The notes under the pieces: model-generated
Told to the model about the DNA's origin: nothing
The model's input: only the letters and a program-made list of their open reading frames with translations
Databases searched by the model: none
Made by a program: the position numbers and the translations under genes
NCBI GenBank assembly: GCA_964616825.1
Contig: CAZTSX010000007.1
Location: 68,089-132,088 of the forward strand
Direction of reading: 5' to 3'
Source of the DNA: QYOJ01 sp964616825
GTDB taxonomy: Bacteria; Bacteroidota; Bacteroidia; Bacteroidales; FEN-979
Length of the DNA: 64,000 nt
In this document: one piece after another, positions 15,284 through 23,225 of the stretch
Position numbering within the stretch: the first letter of the stretch is position 1
How the letters are laid out: every line of letters starts with the position of its first letter

Positions 15284-18200
15284 GTGCTAGATAAAATCAT
15301 AAAATATTCGCTCAACAACCGGCTTATTATTTTGGTGAGCGGTCTGTTAATCCTATTGGCCGGATCGTTTATCACCTCCAGAATAGACATTGATATTTTT
15401 CCGGACCTGAATGCACCCACAGTTGTTGTGATGACAGAAGCTCACGGGATGGCTCCTGAAGAGGTGGAAAAGCTGGTCACATTTCCCATAGAAACTGCTA
15501 TCAATGGGGCGACAGGGATCCGCCGGGTACGCTCATCATCTTCCACCGGATTTTCCATTGTATGGGCTGAGTTCAACTGGGGAGTTGACATCTATAATGC
15601 CCGGCAGATTGTGAGTGAGAAACTGCAAACGATCAATGATGCATTGCCCACAGGAGCCGGCAATCCCATGCTTGCACCACAATCTTCGTTGCTGGGAGAG
15701 ATCATGATCTTCAGCATCAGCTCCGACTCCATCGATCCGCTTCAACTGCGCACACTGGCCGAATGGGAAATCCGGCCTCAGCTTCTTGCTGTTGGAGGTG
15801 TAGCCCAGATAACTATCATCGGAGGAGAGTATAAGGAATACCAGATCCTGGCAGATCCTTATCAGATGAAAAATTATGAAGTGACGATGAATGAACTGCT
15901 GGAAGCGAGTCAATCGACCAACGAGAATGCTTCAGGAGGCTTTATCAACGAATTTGGGAATGAGTATATCATCAGAGGGATTGCCCGAACTACGGATATC
16001 GAGGAGATCGGGAATACAGTGATCAAAATGCGTGAAGGAGCTCCGGTGTTACTGCAAAATGTTTGCACGGTAAAAATTGGAGCTGCTCCTAAAATCGGGG
16101 ATGGATCCTACAGGGGAGAGAGCGCCGTGGTAATCACAGTGAATAAACAGCCCAATATAAATACCATTGACCTTACCGAAGAGCTGAATACAACGATTAG
16201 TGAAATCCAGGAAAAACTTCCGGATTACATCCAGTTCAATAAAGATATTTTTGAGCAATCTGATTTCATTGATATTGCCGTAAGCAATGTAAGGAAAGCA
16301 CTCCTGGAAGGGGCGGTATTCGTGGTTGTTGTTTTGTTTATTTTTCTGATGAGTTTTCGAACAACAATCATCTCTGTGGTGGCGATCCCCCTCTCTCTCC
16401 TCGTCACTATTCTAGCATTGAAGTTATTCGGCTTTACAATAAATACCATGAGCCTGGGTGGGATGACCATTGCCATCGGCTCCCTGGTTGACGATGCGAT
16501 TATTTACGTAGAGAATATTTATAAGCGCCTGAAAGAGAATGTTCGAAAAGAGAAATCAAAGAGGGAGAGTTCTCTTCAGGTAGTACTGGATGCCTCCCGT
16601 GAGATCAGGTCATCCATTCTCAACGCCACAATCATCATCATCGTGGCTTTTATTCCATTGTTTTTTCTGGGTGGCATGGAAGGCAGGATGTTAAAACCTC
16701 TGGGGATAGCCTATATCGTTTCTCTCTTTGCCTCCATGATTGTCGCCATGACTGTGACGCCGGTGCTTTGCAGCTATATGCTCACAAATGAGAAACGACT
16801 GATGAAACGGAAAGTAGGCAGCTGGATAACCAGGAATCTGACCTATCTCTATATGGTCAGTCTCAAGCAATCACTCAGGAAGAAATGGGTTGTTGTTTCT
16901 GTTTCTACGATCCTCTTCATTGTGGCCATTATTGTCTTTCTTTCATTCGGACGGACCTTCCTCCCTCCTTTCAATGAAGGGTCCCTGGCAATCAATATAG
17001 CCACAGTTCCCGGAATTTCCCTTGACGAGTCAAACCAGATCGGTGTTGAAGCCGAAAAAATACTTCTAACGATTCCTGAAGTGATCACCACATCCCGCAA
17101 AACAGGAAGAGCTGAACTGGCGGAGCACTCATTTGGAGTTAATGTGGCTGAGATTGAAACTCCTTTTAAGTTACAAGAGCGATCAAGGGCAGCGTTCCTA
17201 AAGGATGTGAGGGATAAACTGGGACAAATTCAGGGGATCATTATTGAGGTGGGTCAGCCAATCACTCACAGGATAGATCACATGCTTTCAGGAACCCGCA
17301 GCAATATTGCGATAAAATTGTTTGGCACTGATCTCAGGGAGATGTATTCGCTGGCTATAGAGATCAGAAACAGTATTGAAAATGTGGACGGGATTGCAGA
17401 TTTAAATGTGGAGCAACAGGTCGAAATCCCTCAGATCCAGATCAAGCCAAAACGAGATATGCTGGCCAGATATGGGATCCCGGTCAGCGATTTTATCCGA
17501 TTTGTGGATGTAGCTTTTGGAGGAGAGAAGATCTCTGACGTATTTGAAGAGGAACGATCGTTTGACCTGGTATTACGTTTTGGTGATCCATACAGAGGAA
17601 ATATAGGGGCTATAAATAATGCACTCATTGACACATATGATGGAAAGAAGATCCCGCTGGCAACGATTGCTGATATTTCATCTACTTCAGGACCTACCTC
17701 AATTAACCGGGAAAATGTGAAACGAAAAATCGTGATCTCAGCCAATATCGCCGGGCGGGATCTGCGAAGTGTTGTCAATGATATTCAAAAACATGTCGAC
17801 GAAGAGATCATTTTTCCGGAAGGGTATTCCATCCAATACGGGGGACAGTTTGAAAGTGAAGAGAGAGCTTCCCGGATCATCCTGTTTACCTCCCTTGCGG
17901 CAATCATTGTCATATTCTTAATCCTCTACCAGGAGTTTAAAAAATCATCCCTGGCATGGATTATTTTGCTCAACCTTCCCCTGGCGCTGATTGGTGGCGT
18001 AGCCAGTATCTGGCTGACCTCAGGTGTGCTGAGTATTCCTGCCATCATTGGCTTTATCACTCTCTTTGGCATTGCTACCCGGAATGGCATTCTACTGGTT
18101 TCTAAATACCAGAATCTTGACAAGGAGGGATATCATCTTCACAATACCGTGATCAAGGGATCCATGGACCGGCTGAGTCCCATTCTGATGACTGCGTTAA

Positions 18201-18379
18201 CTGCTGCGCTCGCGCTGATTCCATTGGCGATCGCAGGCGACAAACCGGGGAATGAGATACAAAGCCCTATGGCCGTTGTCATTCTGGGAGGATTATTGTC
18301 CTCTACCTTGTTGAATGTATACGTTGTTCCGGTAGTTTACACGCTTATGAATTCGAAAAAAACAAATTATGAAAAATAA
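15284..18379 (+). CDS. CusA/CzcA family heavy-metal efflux RND transporter
   Basis: Proton-driven inner-membrane pump of the heavy-metal efflux RND family, exporting Cu/Ag or Zn/Co/Cd-type ions through an adaptor and a TolC-like channel. At 1031 residues with the 12-helix RND pattern it is full length. Recognisable are DIDIFPDLNAPTVVVMTEA at the start, PLSLLVTILALKLFGFTINTMSLGG in the first membrane half, GSLVDDAIIYVEN in helix 4, and GFITLFGIATRNGILLVS in the second half. The start codon is GTG at 15284. It overlaps the TolC-family gene by 11 bases. The metal cannot be assigned from the residues seen. Confidence 0.93.
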   Translation: MLDKIIKYSLNNRLIILVSGLLILLAGSFITSRIDIDIFPDLNAPTVVVMTEAHGMAPEEVEKLVTFPIETAINGATGIRRVRSSSSTGFSIVWAEFNWGVDIYNARQIVSEKLQTINDALPTGAGNPMLAPQSSLLGEIMIFSISSDSIDPLQLRTLAEWEIRPQLLAVGGVAQITIIGGEYKEYQILADPYQMKNYEVTMNELLEASQSTNENASGGFINEFGNEYIIRGIARTTDIEEIGNTVIKMREGAPVLLQNVCTVKIGAAPKIGDGSYRGESAVVITVNKQPNINTIDLTEELNTTISEIQEKLPDYIQFNKDIFEQSDFIDIAVSNVRKALLEGAVFVVVVLFIFLMSFRTTIISVVAIPLSLLVTILALKLFGFTINTMSLGGMTIAIGSLVDDAIIYVENIYKRLKENVRKEKSKRESSLQVVLDASREIRSSILNATIIIIVAFIPLFFLGGMEGRMLKPLGIAYIVSLFASMIVAMTVTPVLCSYMLTNEKRLMKRKVGSWITRNLTYLYMVSLKQSLRKKWVVVSVSTILFIVAIIVFLSFGRTFLPPFNEGSLAINIATVPGISLDESNQIGVEAEKILLTIPEVITTSRKTGRAELAEHSFGVNVAEIETPFKLQERSRAAFLKDVRDKLGQIQGIIIEVGQPITHRIDHMLSGTRSNIAIKLFGTDLREMYSLAIEIRNSIENVDGIADLNVEQQVEIPQIQIKPKRDMLARYGIPVSDFIRFVDVAFGGEKISDVFEEERSFDLVLRFGDPYRGNIGAINNALIDTYDGKKIPLATIADISSTSGPTSINRENVKRKIVISANIAGRDLRSVVNDIQKHVDEEIIFPEGYSIQYGGQFESEERASRIILFTSLAAIIVIFLILYQEFKKSSLAWIILLNLPLALIGGVASIWLTSGVLSIPAIIGFITLFGIATRNGILLVSKYQNLDKEGYHLHNTVIKGSMDRLSPILMTALTAALALIPLAIAGDKPGNEIQSPMAVVILGGLLSSTLLNVYVVPVVYTLMNSKKTNYEK

Positions 18380-19544
18380 GATCTTCTTCTTTGTGTTCCT
18401 GATGGCACTCTCAGGAAGTACGTGGGCGCAATCATACAACCAGGTCATGCAGATGATACAGAAGAATAACCTGTCGATTGCAGCCACTCAGAAATATCTC
18501 GAAGCCGAAAAGTACAATTACAAAACCGGCCTTGCCCCGGATGATCCCACGATTGAATACGGGCATTTCCCGGGAAATAAATCATCAATCGGGATTAAAA
18601 GAACCCTCGATGTGACGATGGAGTTTGAGTTTCCTACAACCTATTTCAACAAACAGAAAATCTCGAAAACCCAGGCAGAAAACATGTCTTACCTGACGCA
18701 AAACCAGATACAGAACATTCTGCTCAAGGCCAGAGATTATTATTTCGAACTGGTTTATCTGAATAAATACTATCTGGTGCTTACAAAAAGGAATGACCAG
18801 GCCAATACCCTGATGAAGGCATATCAGCAGAAATTCGACAAAGGCGATGCAAATATTCTTGATCTCAATAAAGCAAAGATGCAACTTGCTGAAGCGGAAA
18901 GTCAGCTTCGGCTTAACGTTTCGATGATTGCTATTTATACAGAAAAGCTGAGCATGTTGAACTACAACAATAAAGTCGTTGTTTTTGATACTCTCTACCC
19001 TGTCATCCCGCTGAAAAGCTTTGATTCCCTTTACAATGAACTTGTAGCAAAGCACCCATTGTTAAAAAGTTATTCCAAAGAGACAGAGTTGGCTAATCAG
19101 CAAATTTCCCTGAACAGATCTGAGTGGTGGCCCGATCTGGAAGTAGGCTACTCCGGAGAAGATATCCTGGGGGATATTTTTCAGGGGATTAAAGTGGGGA
19201 TCAGCATTCCCTTATGGCATGACCTGAACAAGGTTCGTTATTCAAAAGTGTTTGCTGAATTTGCAAAGCTCAACGAGCAAAGCATGTATAACCAGACTGA
19301 ATCATGGCTTCAACAAAAATACATGGAAGTGCTGGCTCTGAAACAAAATTATGAAGAGTATGAGCAGGTATTAGCTTCATCCAACAATCTGGCCATGCTC
19401 GAAAGATCCCTCAAGTTGGGACAAATCTCGTTGATTGAGTATCTTTTCGAAATGACCTATTACTACAGGATGTATGACCAATACCTGATTTACGAAAAAT
19501 CTTACTACCTGGCTCTTTCTGAAATGTATCGATTCAGTTTGTAG
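18369..19544 (+). CDS. TolC family outer-membrane efflux protein
   Basis: Outer-membrane channel of the tripartite metal efflux system. The 391-residue protein has a signal peptide (FFVFLMALSGSTWAQ, residues ~5-19) and alternating long helices typical of TolC/CusC proteins, for example YQQKFDKGDANILDLNKAKMQ and, near the end, SLKLGQISLIEYLFEMTYYY, where the GxISxxEyl pattern is a family hallmark. It overlaps the pump gene by 11 bases, so the four genes from 13287 to 19544 form one transcription unit. Order (small protein, adaptor, pump, channel) is common in Bacteroidota metal efflux loci. Confidence 0.9.
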   Translation: MKNKIFFFVFLMALSGSTWAQSYNQVMQMIQKNNLSIAATQKYLEAEKYNYKTGLAPDDPTIEYGHFPGNKSSIGIKRTLDVTMEFEFPTTYFNKQKISKTQAENMSYLTQNQIQNILLKARDYYFELVYLNKYYLVLTKRNDQANTLMKAYQQKFDKGDANILDLNKAKMQLAEAESQLRLNVSMIAIYTEKLSMLNYNNKVVVFDTLYPVIPLKSFDSLYNELVAKHPLLKSYSKETELANQQISLNRSEWWPDLEVGYSGEDILGDIFQGIKVGISIPLWHDLNKVRYSKVFAEFAKLNEQSMYNQTESWLQQKYMEVLALKQNYEEYEQVLASSNNLAMLERSLKLGQISLIEYLFEMTYYYRMYDQYLIYEKSYYLALSEMYRFSL

Positions 19545-19642
19545 ATACAAGACTTTTTCGTCAATGGAAATTGACAATTCGTAGAATTTGTTTTTCCTCT
19601 GAGAATAATTGCGTTTACTTTCGGGCATCAAAGAAATTAATC

Positions 19643-20710
19643 ATGAAAATGCTAACCATGCTACGCTTGAAAAATACCATTCTGACACTGACTCTTATTT
19701 TAGGAGTTATGACAACGCTCTCAACATCAATTTATTCTCAGGATCAATCCACGAATAGTGGTTTCCTGGGTGATAGCTTTATCAACTATATTACATTCAA
19801 TGGCGAACAAAGCCTGATTGCATATTATGTGCCGGATACTTACGATTCGCTAGTCTCCAGTAAGATGATCCTGGCATTGCATTACTGTGGCGGCAATGGT
19901 CCGAGTGATGCCATAGCCTATCGGAATCTTTTGCGGAATCTTGCTGACCTAATCAACGCCATTGTTGTGGCACCCTATTGTCATAATACCGGTCCTCCAT
20001 CATATGTCATACCTGATCCATCTATCATCACAGTGAGCATCGATTCTACGATGGAATTTCTGAACATCGATCCAGATCACATTTACCTTACAGGGGGTTC
20101 CTGCAACGGGCGATCTACCTTTAAGTATGGATTGGATGAGATCTATGATTTTATCGGGATCATCCCTTTCCTTGCCTATATGCCCTCTATCGTTCCTGGA
20201 TATTATAATTTTGATTCCGAGATGCCCAGTTGTGTCTGTTCCGGGACACTTGATCCCAGCTATTACAATAATGTAAGGATGTATGACAGCCTGGTAGCTC
20301 ATAACGCAGTAACTCATATGAATTCTATCCCGGGAATCGGACATAACTTTAATTTTCCTGAATTTACAGAGGAGATGCAGGAGTGTATTGATTTCATCGA
20401 TTCAGTTGCGCAAATCCCTACATTCACAATTGATTATACCTCTCTGGATAACAGTATTCTGATCTATCCAAATCCCGTCAAAGAAACTTTGAATATCCAA
20501 ATGATCTCTAATCGTCCTGGTAACGTTAAAATTGAATTATGTGATCTGACCGGTAGAGTGTACCAGTCATTATATCAAGGCACGCTGATTGAAGGATCAA
20601 ACAGGATCAGAATTCAATTACATCCCGGAGAATTCTCTCAAGGCCTGAATATCGTGAGAATCTCCACACATAATCAGGTTGCCTATAAGAAGTTGGTTAT
20701 TGCCTATTAG
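19643..20710 (+). CDS. T9SS-exported alpha/beta hydrolase with probable Cys nucleophile
   Basis: Secreted protein of 355 residues with a signal region up to ~33 (IYSQDQ) and a T9SS type A sorting domain from ~288 (ILIYPNPVKETLNIQM to KKLVIAY). The middle resembles PHB-depolymerase-like esterases: ALHYCGGNGPSDA (oxyanion region), then LTGGSCNGRS, where the nucleophile elbow reads G-S-C-N-G, so Cys154 stands where Ser is usual, as in dienelactone hydrolases. Asp204 (GTLDPSY) and His234 (GIGHNF) complete a plausible triad. A near-consensus TACTTTCG element lies 19 bases upstream. It is followed by a strong terminator. Substrate unknown. Confidence 0.85.
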   Translation: MKMLTMLRLKNTILTLTLILGVMTTLSTSIYSQDQSTNSGFLGDSFINYITFNGEQSLIAYYVPDTYDSLVSSKMILALHYCGGNGPSDAIAYRNLLRNLADLINAIVVAPYCHNTGPPSYVIPDPSIITVSIDSTMEFLNIDPDHIYLTGGSCNGRSTFKYGLDEIYDFIGIIPFLAYMPSIVPGYYNFDSEMPSCVCSGTLDPSYYNNVRMYDSLVAHNAVTHMNSIPGIGHNFNFPEFTEEMQECIDFIDSVAQIPTFTIDYTSLDNSILIYPNPVKETLNIQMISNRPGNVKIELCDLTGRVYQSLYQGTLIEGSNRIRIQLHPGEFSQGLNIVRISTHNQVAYKKLVIAY

Positions 20711-20749
20711 GGATAATTTCTATCCATACTCCCCCGACTAGTTACACTT

Positions 20750-20780
20750 AGGGTTTCAGAAAATCTGAAACCCTTTTTTT
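20750..20780 (+). terminator. Rho-independent terminator after the T9SS hydrolase gene
   Basis: Perfect 10-bp stem (AGGGTTTCAG / CTGAAACCCT) with a five-base loop, followed by six or more T. Confidence 0.93.
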
Positions 20781-20893
20781 GTGGTGGCACATTCAACCCG
20801 GGCAGACCGAGTGGCAGTCGCCTCTGGATCAGTTTCAACCACCCCTTGGCCAATGACAGTCGCCCCTTTTTTAATAATTATTTAGAAACAGGG

Positions 20894-20925
20894 TATAACC
20901 TTTTGGCCTGAAAGCGGATTAATGG
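20894..20925 (+). repeat. 32-bp dispersed repeat, copy 2
   Basis: Outer blocks TATAACCTTTTGGC and GGATTAATGG are identical to copy 1 at 7137-7168. It lies upstream of the higBA operator. The 20711-21009 gap also holds two direct copies of TGRCAGTCGCC (about 20811 and 20847) and nothing that codes. Confidence 0.7.
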
Positions 20926-20948
20926 AAGAGAAAATAATAACAACGATT

Positions 20949-20991
20949 AAAGTAATAAAAAGTTCTCAAAACGAGAACTTTTTATTACTTT
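20949..20991. promoter_or_regulatory. Perfect 19-bp inverted repeat, probable HigA operator
   Basis: Arms 20949-20967 and 20973-20991 pair without mismatch around the loop AAAAC; the inner half reads AAAAAGTTCTC / GAGAACTTTTT. The right arm overlaps the TACTTTTG promoter element, so a repressor bound here would block transcription of higBA. Autoregulation by the antitoxin is the usual pattern for such operons. Confidence 0.85.
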
Positions 20992-20993
20992 TG
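20986..20993 (+). promoter_or_regulatory. -7 promoter element (TACTTTTG) for higBA
   Basis: Perfect TAnnTTTG match embedded in the right arm of the operator palindrome. Confidence 0.7.
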
Positions 20994-21009
20994 TAAAACC
21001 AGATCTCTG

Positions 21010-21306
21010 CTGAAACGAATCATTGCAAAGAGAACGCTGAAAGAATTCTGGGAGAAATACCCTGATTGTGAACAATATTTAAAAACCTGGCATGAAATAG
21101 CAATGGGAGCAGATTGGAATTCTCCAAATGAGATAAAGAATAGTTATGTAAACGCCAGTATATTAAAAGGCAACAGAGTGGTATTTAACATAAAAGGCAA
21201 TTCATACAGACTGGTAGTAAGGTTCAATTATCAAAGACAATGGGCTTTTATTCGTTTTATTGGGACCCATTTGGAATACAACAACATAGATGCTGAAACA
21301 ATTTAA
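21010..21306 (+). CDS. higB: HigB-type mRNA interferase toxin, apparent CTG start
   Basis: Ribosome-dependent endoribonuclease toxin of the HigB/RelE superfamily. From 21010 the frame gives 98 residues (KRIIAKRTLKEFWEKYPDCE, then NRVVFNIKGNSYRLVVR and FIRFIGTHLEYNNIDAE), matching the family end to end. No ATG is available at the conserved N-terminus: the family Met aligns with CTG 21010, while the first ATG, at 21103, would remove about 31 residues including the first helix. The promoter at 20986-20993 leaves only 16 bases before 21010. Either CTG is used or the toxin has lost its start. higA follows after 10 bases. Confidence 0.8.
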   Translation: MKRIIAKRTLKEFWEKYPDCEQYLKTWHEIAMGADWNSPNEIKNSYVNASILKGNRVVFNIKGNSYRLVVRFNYQRQWAFIRFIGTHLEYNNIDAETI

Positions 21307-21316
21307 TTAATTAGAG

Positions 21317-21685
21317 ATGGATATTAAACCAATAAAGACAAATTTAGATTATGTAAACGCTCTTGCTAGACTTGGACAGGTTTTCGATGCTCAAATGGAA
21401 ACTCCTGAAGGTGATGAAGCTGAAATTCTATCTCTTTTGATTGAGAACTATGAGAATCAACATTATTCCATTGAAGCTCCTGATCCTATTGAAGCAATAA
21501 AAATCAGGATGGAAGAGATGGCTTTAAAGCAAAAGGATTTAGTAGGTGTAATTGGTGGGAAAAGTCGTGTCTCAGAAATTCTTAACAAGAAGAAAAGGTT
21601 AACTGTTGAGATGATCAGGAATCTGAACGTCAAGCTTAATTTATCCCCTTCAATCTTAGTAAACAATTACGCCTTATGTGAATAG
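21317..21685 (+). CDS. higA: HigA-type antitoxin, helix-turn-helix regulator
   Basis: Antitoxin that neutralises HigB and represses the operon. The 122-residue protein has an N-terminal toxin-binding part (NLDYVNALARLGQVFDAQMETPEGDEAEILSLLIENYE) seen here as ALARLGQVFDA and TPEGDEAEIL, and a C-terminal HTH (EMALKQKDLVGVIGGKSRVS then EILNKKKRLTVEMIRNL). This reversed gene order, toxin first, is the HigBA hallmark. The perfect palindrome over the promoter is its likely operator. The downstream neighbour is a decayed T9SS tail on the other strand. Confidence 0.92.
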   Translation: MDIKPIKTNLDYVNALARLGQVFDAQMETPEGDEAEILSLLIENYENQHYSIEAPDPIEAIKIRMEEMALKQKDLVGVIGGKSRVSEILNKKKRLTVEMIRNLNVKLNLSPSILVNNYALCE

Positions 21686-21702
21686 AGGAAAAGACCGCCA
21701 AC

Positions 21703-21945
21703 CTACCTCACCAAAACCAATTTCTTCGTTGCCGTTTTGTTCCTGGCATTTACCCTGCAAACATAAACCCCTGCCGATTACGATCCTGCATCCCAAATAT
21801 ACCGGTTTGCGCCTTTATACCCATTGAGAGAAATTTCATCAACAACCTGCCCGAACTGGTTATATATCATGATCTCCACTTCTCTTGGTTTCTCAAATTC
21901 AAACTCAATAGTTGTTGAATAAGAGAATGGGTTCGGATAATTCGC
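21703..21945 (-). pseudogene. Decayed T9SS type A C-terminal sorting domain
   Basis: On the minus strand the frame reads NYPNPFSYSTTIEFEFEKP, IMIYNQFGQVVDEISL, then a TAA where the family has the short turn before AGVY, and continues SAGVYVCRVNARNKTATKK LVLVR to a TAG at 21705-21703. It is thus a sorting domain with one in-frame stop and no upstream body: beyond ~21945 no coding sequence continues. It is a relic of a secreted-protein gene, perhaps truncated when higBA or neighbouring DNA arrived. Confidence 0.75.
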
Positions 21946-22056
21946 AATTCGTAAATCGAAAATTGAAATGTCTCTTTCATCGGTTTTTTTGGTCCCGTTC
22001 GTCGATTATTTTCAAATTTTTATCGAATTCCCTTGACTTTTACGTTTCAATAGTTA

Positions 22057-22064
22057 TATATTTG
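22057..22064 (+). promoter_or_regulatory. -7 promoter element (TATATTTG) with TTG 21 bases upstream
   Basis: Perfect TAnnTTTG; TTG at 22033-22035 may be the -33 box. It lies 41 bases before the ATG at 22106. The rest of 21946-22105 is A/T-rich and shows nothing else. Confidence 0.6.
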
Positions 22065-22105
22065 TAAACTTCATTATTTTTGAAGTATATAAAAAGTTGA
22101 ATATC

Positions 22106-22918
22106 ATGAGTAATCGATCAAAGTTACGAATGTCAGTTGGGCTATTCTACCCGATAGCCATGATCTCCTGCTACATCATTGCCATTGCCGAATGGGGCAT
22201 CCGATCGTGGCTGATCAGGGATGGAATGGATATCCATAAGATGCCTTTCTTTACCTATTATATATGCGGCGCCTTTTTCATCTTCATGGGTCTCTACCAA
22301 TGGTTCAAATACCGTCTCTGGGTATACCTGGTAATTGGCATCCTGGTGGGATTTTTATGCGTCCAGATGCCAACCATGATCACCAACACTTACTTCTTTC
22401 CCAAAGCATCCTATTTCGTTACGTTCTTTGCCCTGGCCCTCTTTGTGATCCTGAACTGGTCAACACTGTATGGACAGGAGCGGTATGAGATCAACTCCAG
22501 GAGGGTTTTCAAACTGGCAGCAGAATTGATTGTTGAAACAGCCGATGGCTTTACTGACCGGCCGTTTTCTGCCGGAGAAATTAAGGCCTCGCAGGACGAA
22601 TTGCTAGGATTTTCAAGGTTCCTGGAAGGCAAATATGTCGCCAGGGTGTTTCATGAAGAGAAAACAATTTTCCTGACTTTTTCTCTGAACAGAAGCCTAA
22701 TCACGGTAGTAAATCCTAAAGAAGTGAGTCATATTTCAATCAATGAGTCAGGCATCATGACTGTCTTTATCACCGCATCCGATTACCGTCAGTATCGCCG
22801 AACATACAACTTCAACCAACTATGTCAATCCATTGGAGAGGTATTCAAGCGATTCATGGAATATTATCAACAAGGGCTGGAGGCACGGATCATCACAGAG
22901 CTAAAAACAGCCAGGTAA
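22106..22918 (+). CDS. Four-helix membrane protein with C-terminal soluble domain, unknown function
   Basis: No named family is recognised. The 270-residue protein has hydrophobic segments at about residues 10-30, 45-62, 65-85 and 95-120, then a soluble domain from ~125 (NSRRVFKLAAELIVETADGF, then YRQYRRTYNFNQLCQSIGE). ATG 22106 is preferred to TTG 22097. It has its own promoter and begins a co-oriented block reaching to 27682. The domain arrangement, four helices followed by a cytoplasmic-looking domain, would suit a membrane stress or signalling protein, but this is a guess. Confidence 0.75.
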   Translation: MSNRSKLRMSVGLFYPIAMISCYIIAIAEWGIRSWLIRDGMDIHKMPFFTYYICGAFFIFMGLYQWFKYRLWVYLVIGILVGFLCVQMPTMITNTYFFPKASYFVTFFALALFVILNWSTLYGQERYEINSRRVFKLAAELIVETADGFTDRPFSAGEIKASQDELLGFSRFLEGKYVARVFHEEKTIFLTFSLNRSLITVVNPKEVSHISINESGIMTVFITASDYRQYRRTYNFNQLCQSIGEVFKRFMEYYQQGLEARIITELKTAR

Positions 22919-22929
22919 ATGGAAAATCA

Positions 22930-22971
22930 CAAATGACAAGTACCAAATTTCAAATAAATTACAATGTTCAA
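22930..22971. repeat. Heptamer tandem array, CAAATNN type
   Basis: Units CAAATGA, CAAGTAC, CAAATTT, CAAATAA, then degenerate ATTACAA and TGTTCAA, in the 90-base gap before the 62-residue gene. Confidence 0.7.
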
Positions 22972-23008
22972 AAAAACAATAACCAGGTAACCAAATCAGG
23001 AGGGTATT

Positions 23009-23197
23009 ATGAAATACAAAGTACATCGTTTTGACATCAACATGGAAAGAGATCAGCACCAGCTGGAACGGATGCTGAATAGTTTAAAAGGAGAAGTGGT
23101 CTCCATCATTCCGAATGTGGCAAAAACCACAATATTCCAGATCTATGGAATTACCAGAAAAGTAGACTTTCTGTTGATCGTCGAGAAAATAAAATAA
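23009..23197 (+). CDS. Small conserved protein of unknown function
   Basis: A 62-residue protein, KYKVHRFDINMERDQHQLER at the start and KVDFLLIVEKIK at the end, with a beta-alpha-beta-beta look reminiscent of DUF4177-type proteins (not certain). Unusually for this phylum it has a strong Shine-Dalgarno sequence, AGGAGGG at 22998-23004, five bases before the ATG; that supports it as a real and well-translated gene. It lies 28 bases before the transglutaminase gene and probably shares its transcript. Confidence 0.7.
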   Translation: MKYKVHRFDINMERDQHQLERMLNSLKGEVVSIIPNVAKTTIFQIYGITRKVDFLLIVEKIK

Positions 23198-23225
23198 CAT
23201 TAACAATATCAACAAACCAATCAAG

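Noticed and set aside
20711..21009. Search for a small RNA or tRNA in the hydrolase-higBA gap
   Set aside because: Only the terminator, short direct repeats, the 32-bp repeat and the operator palindrome are visible; no tRNA fold was found.
21103..21306. ATG 21103 as the start of HigB
   Set aside because: It removes about 31 conserved residues including the first helix, although the upstream frame is open and matches the family.
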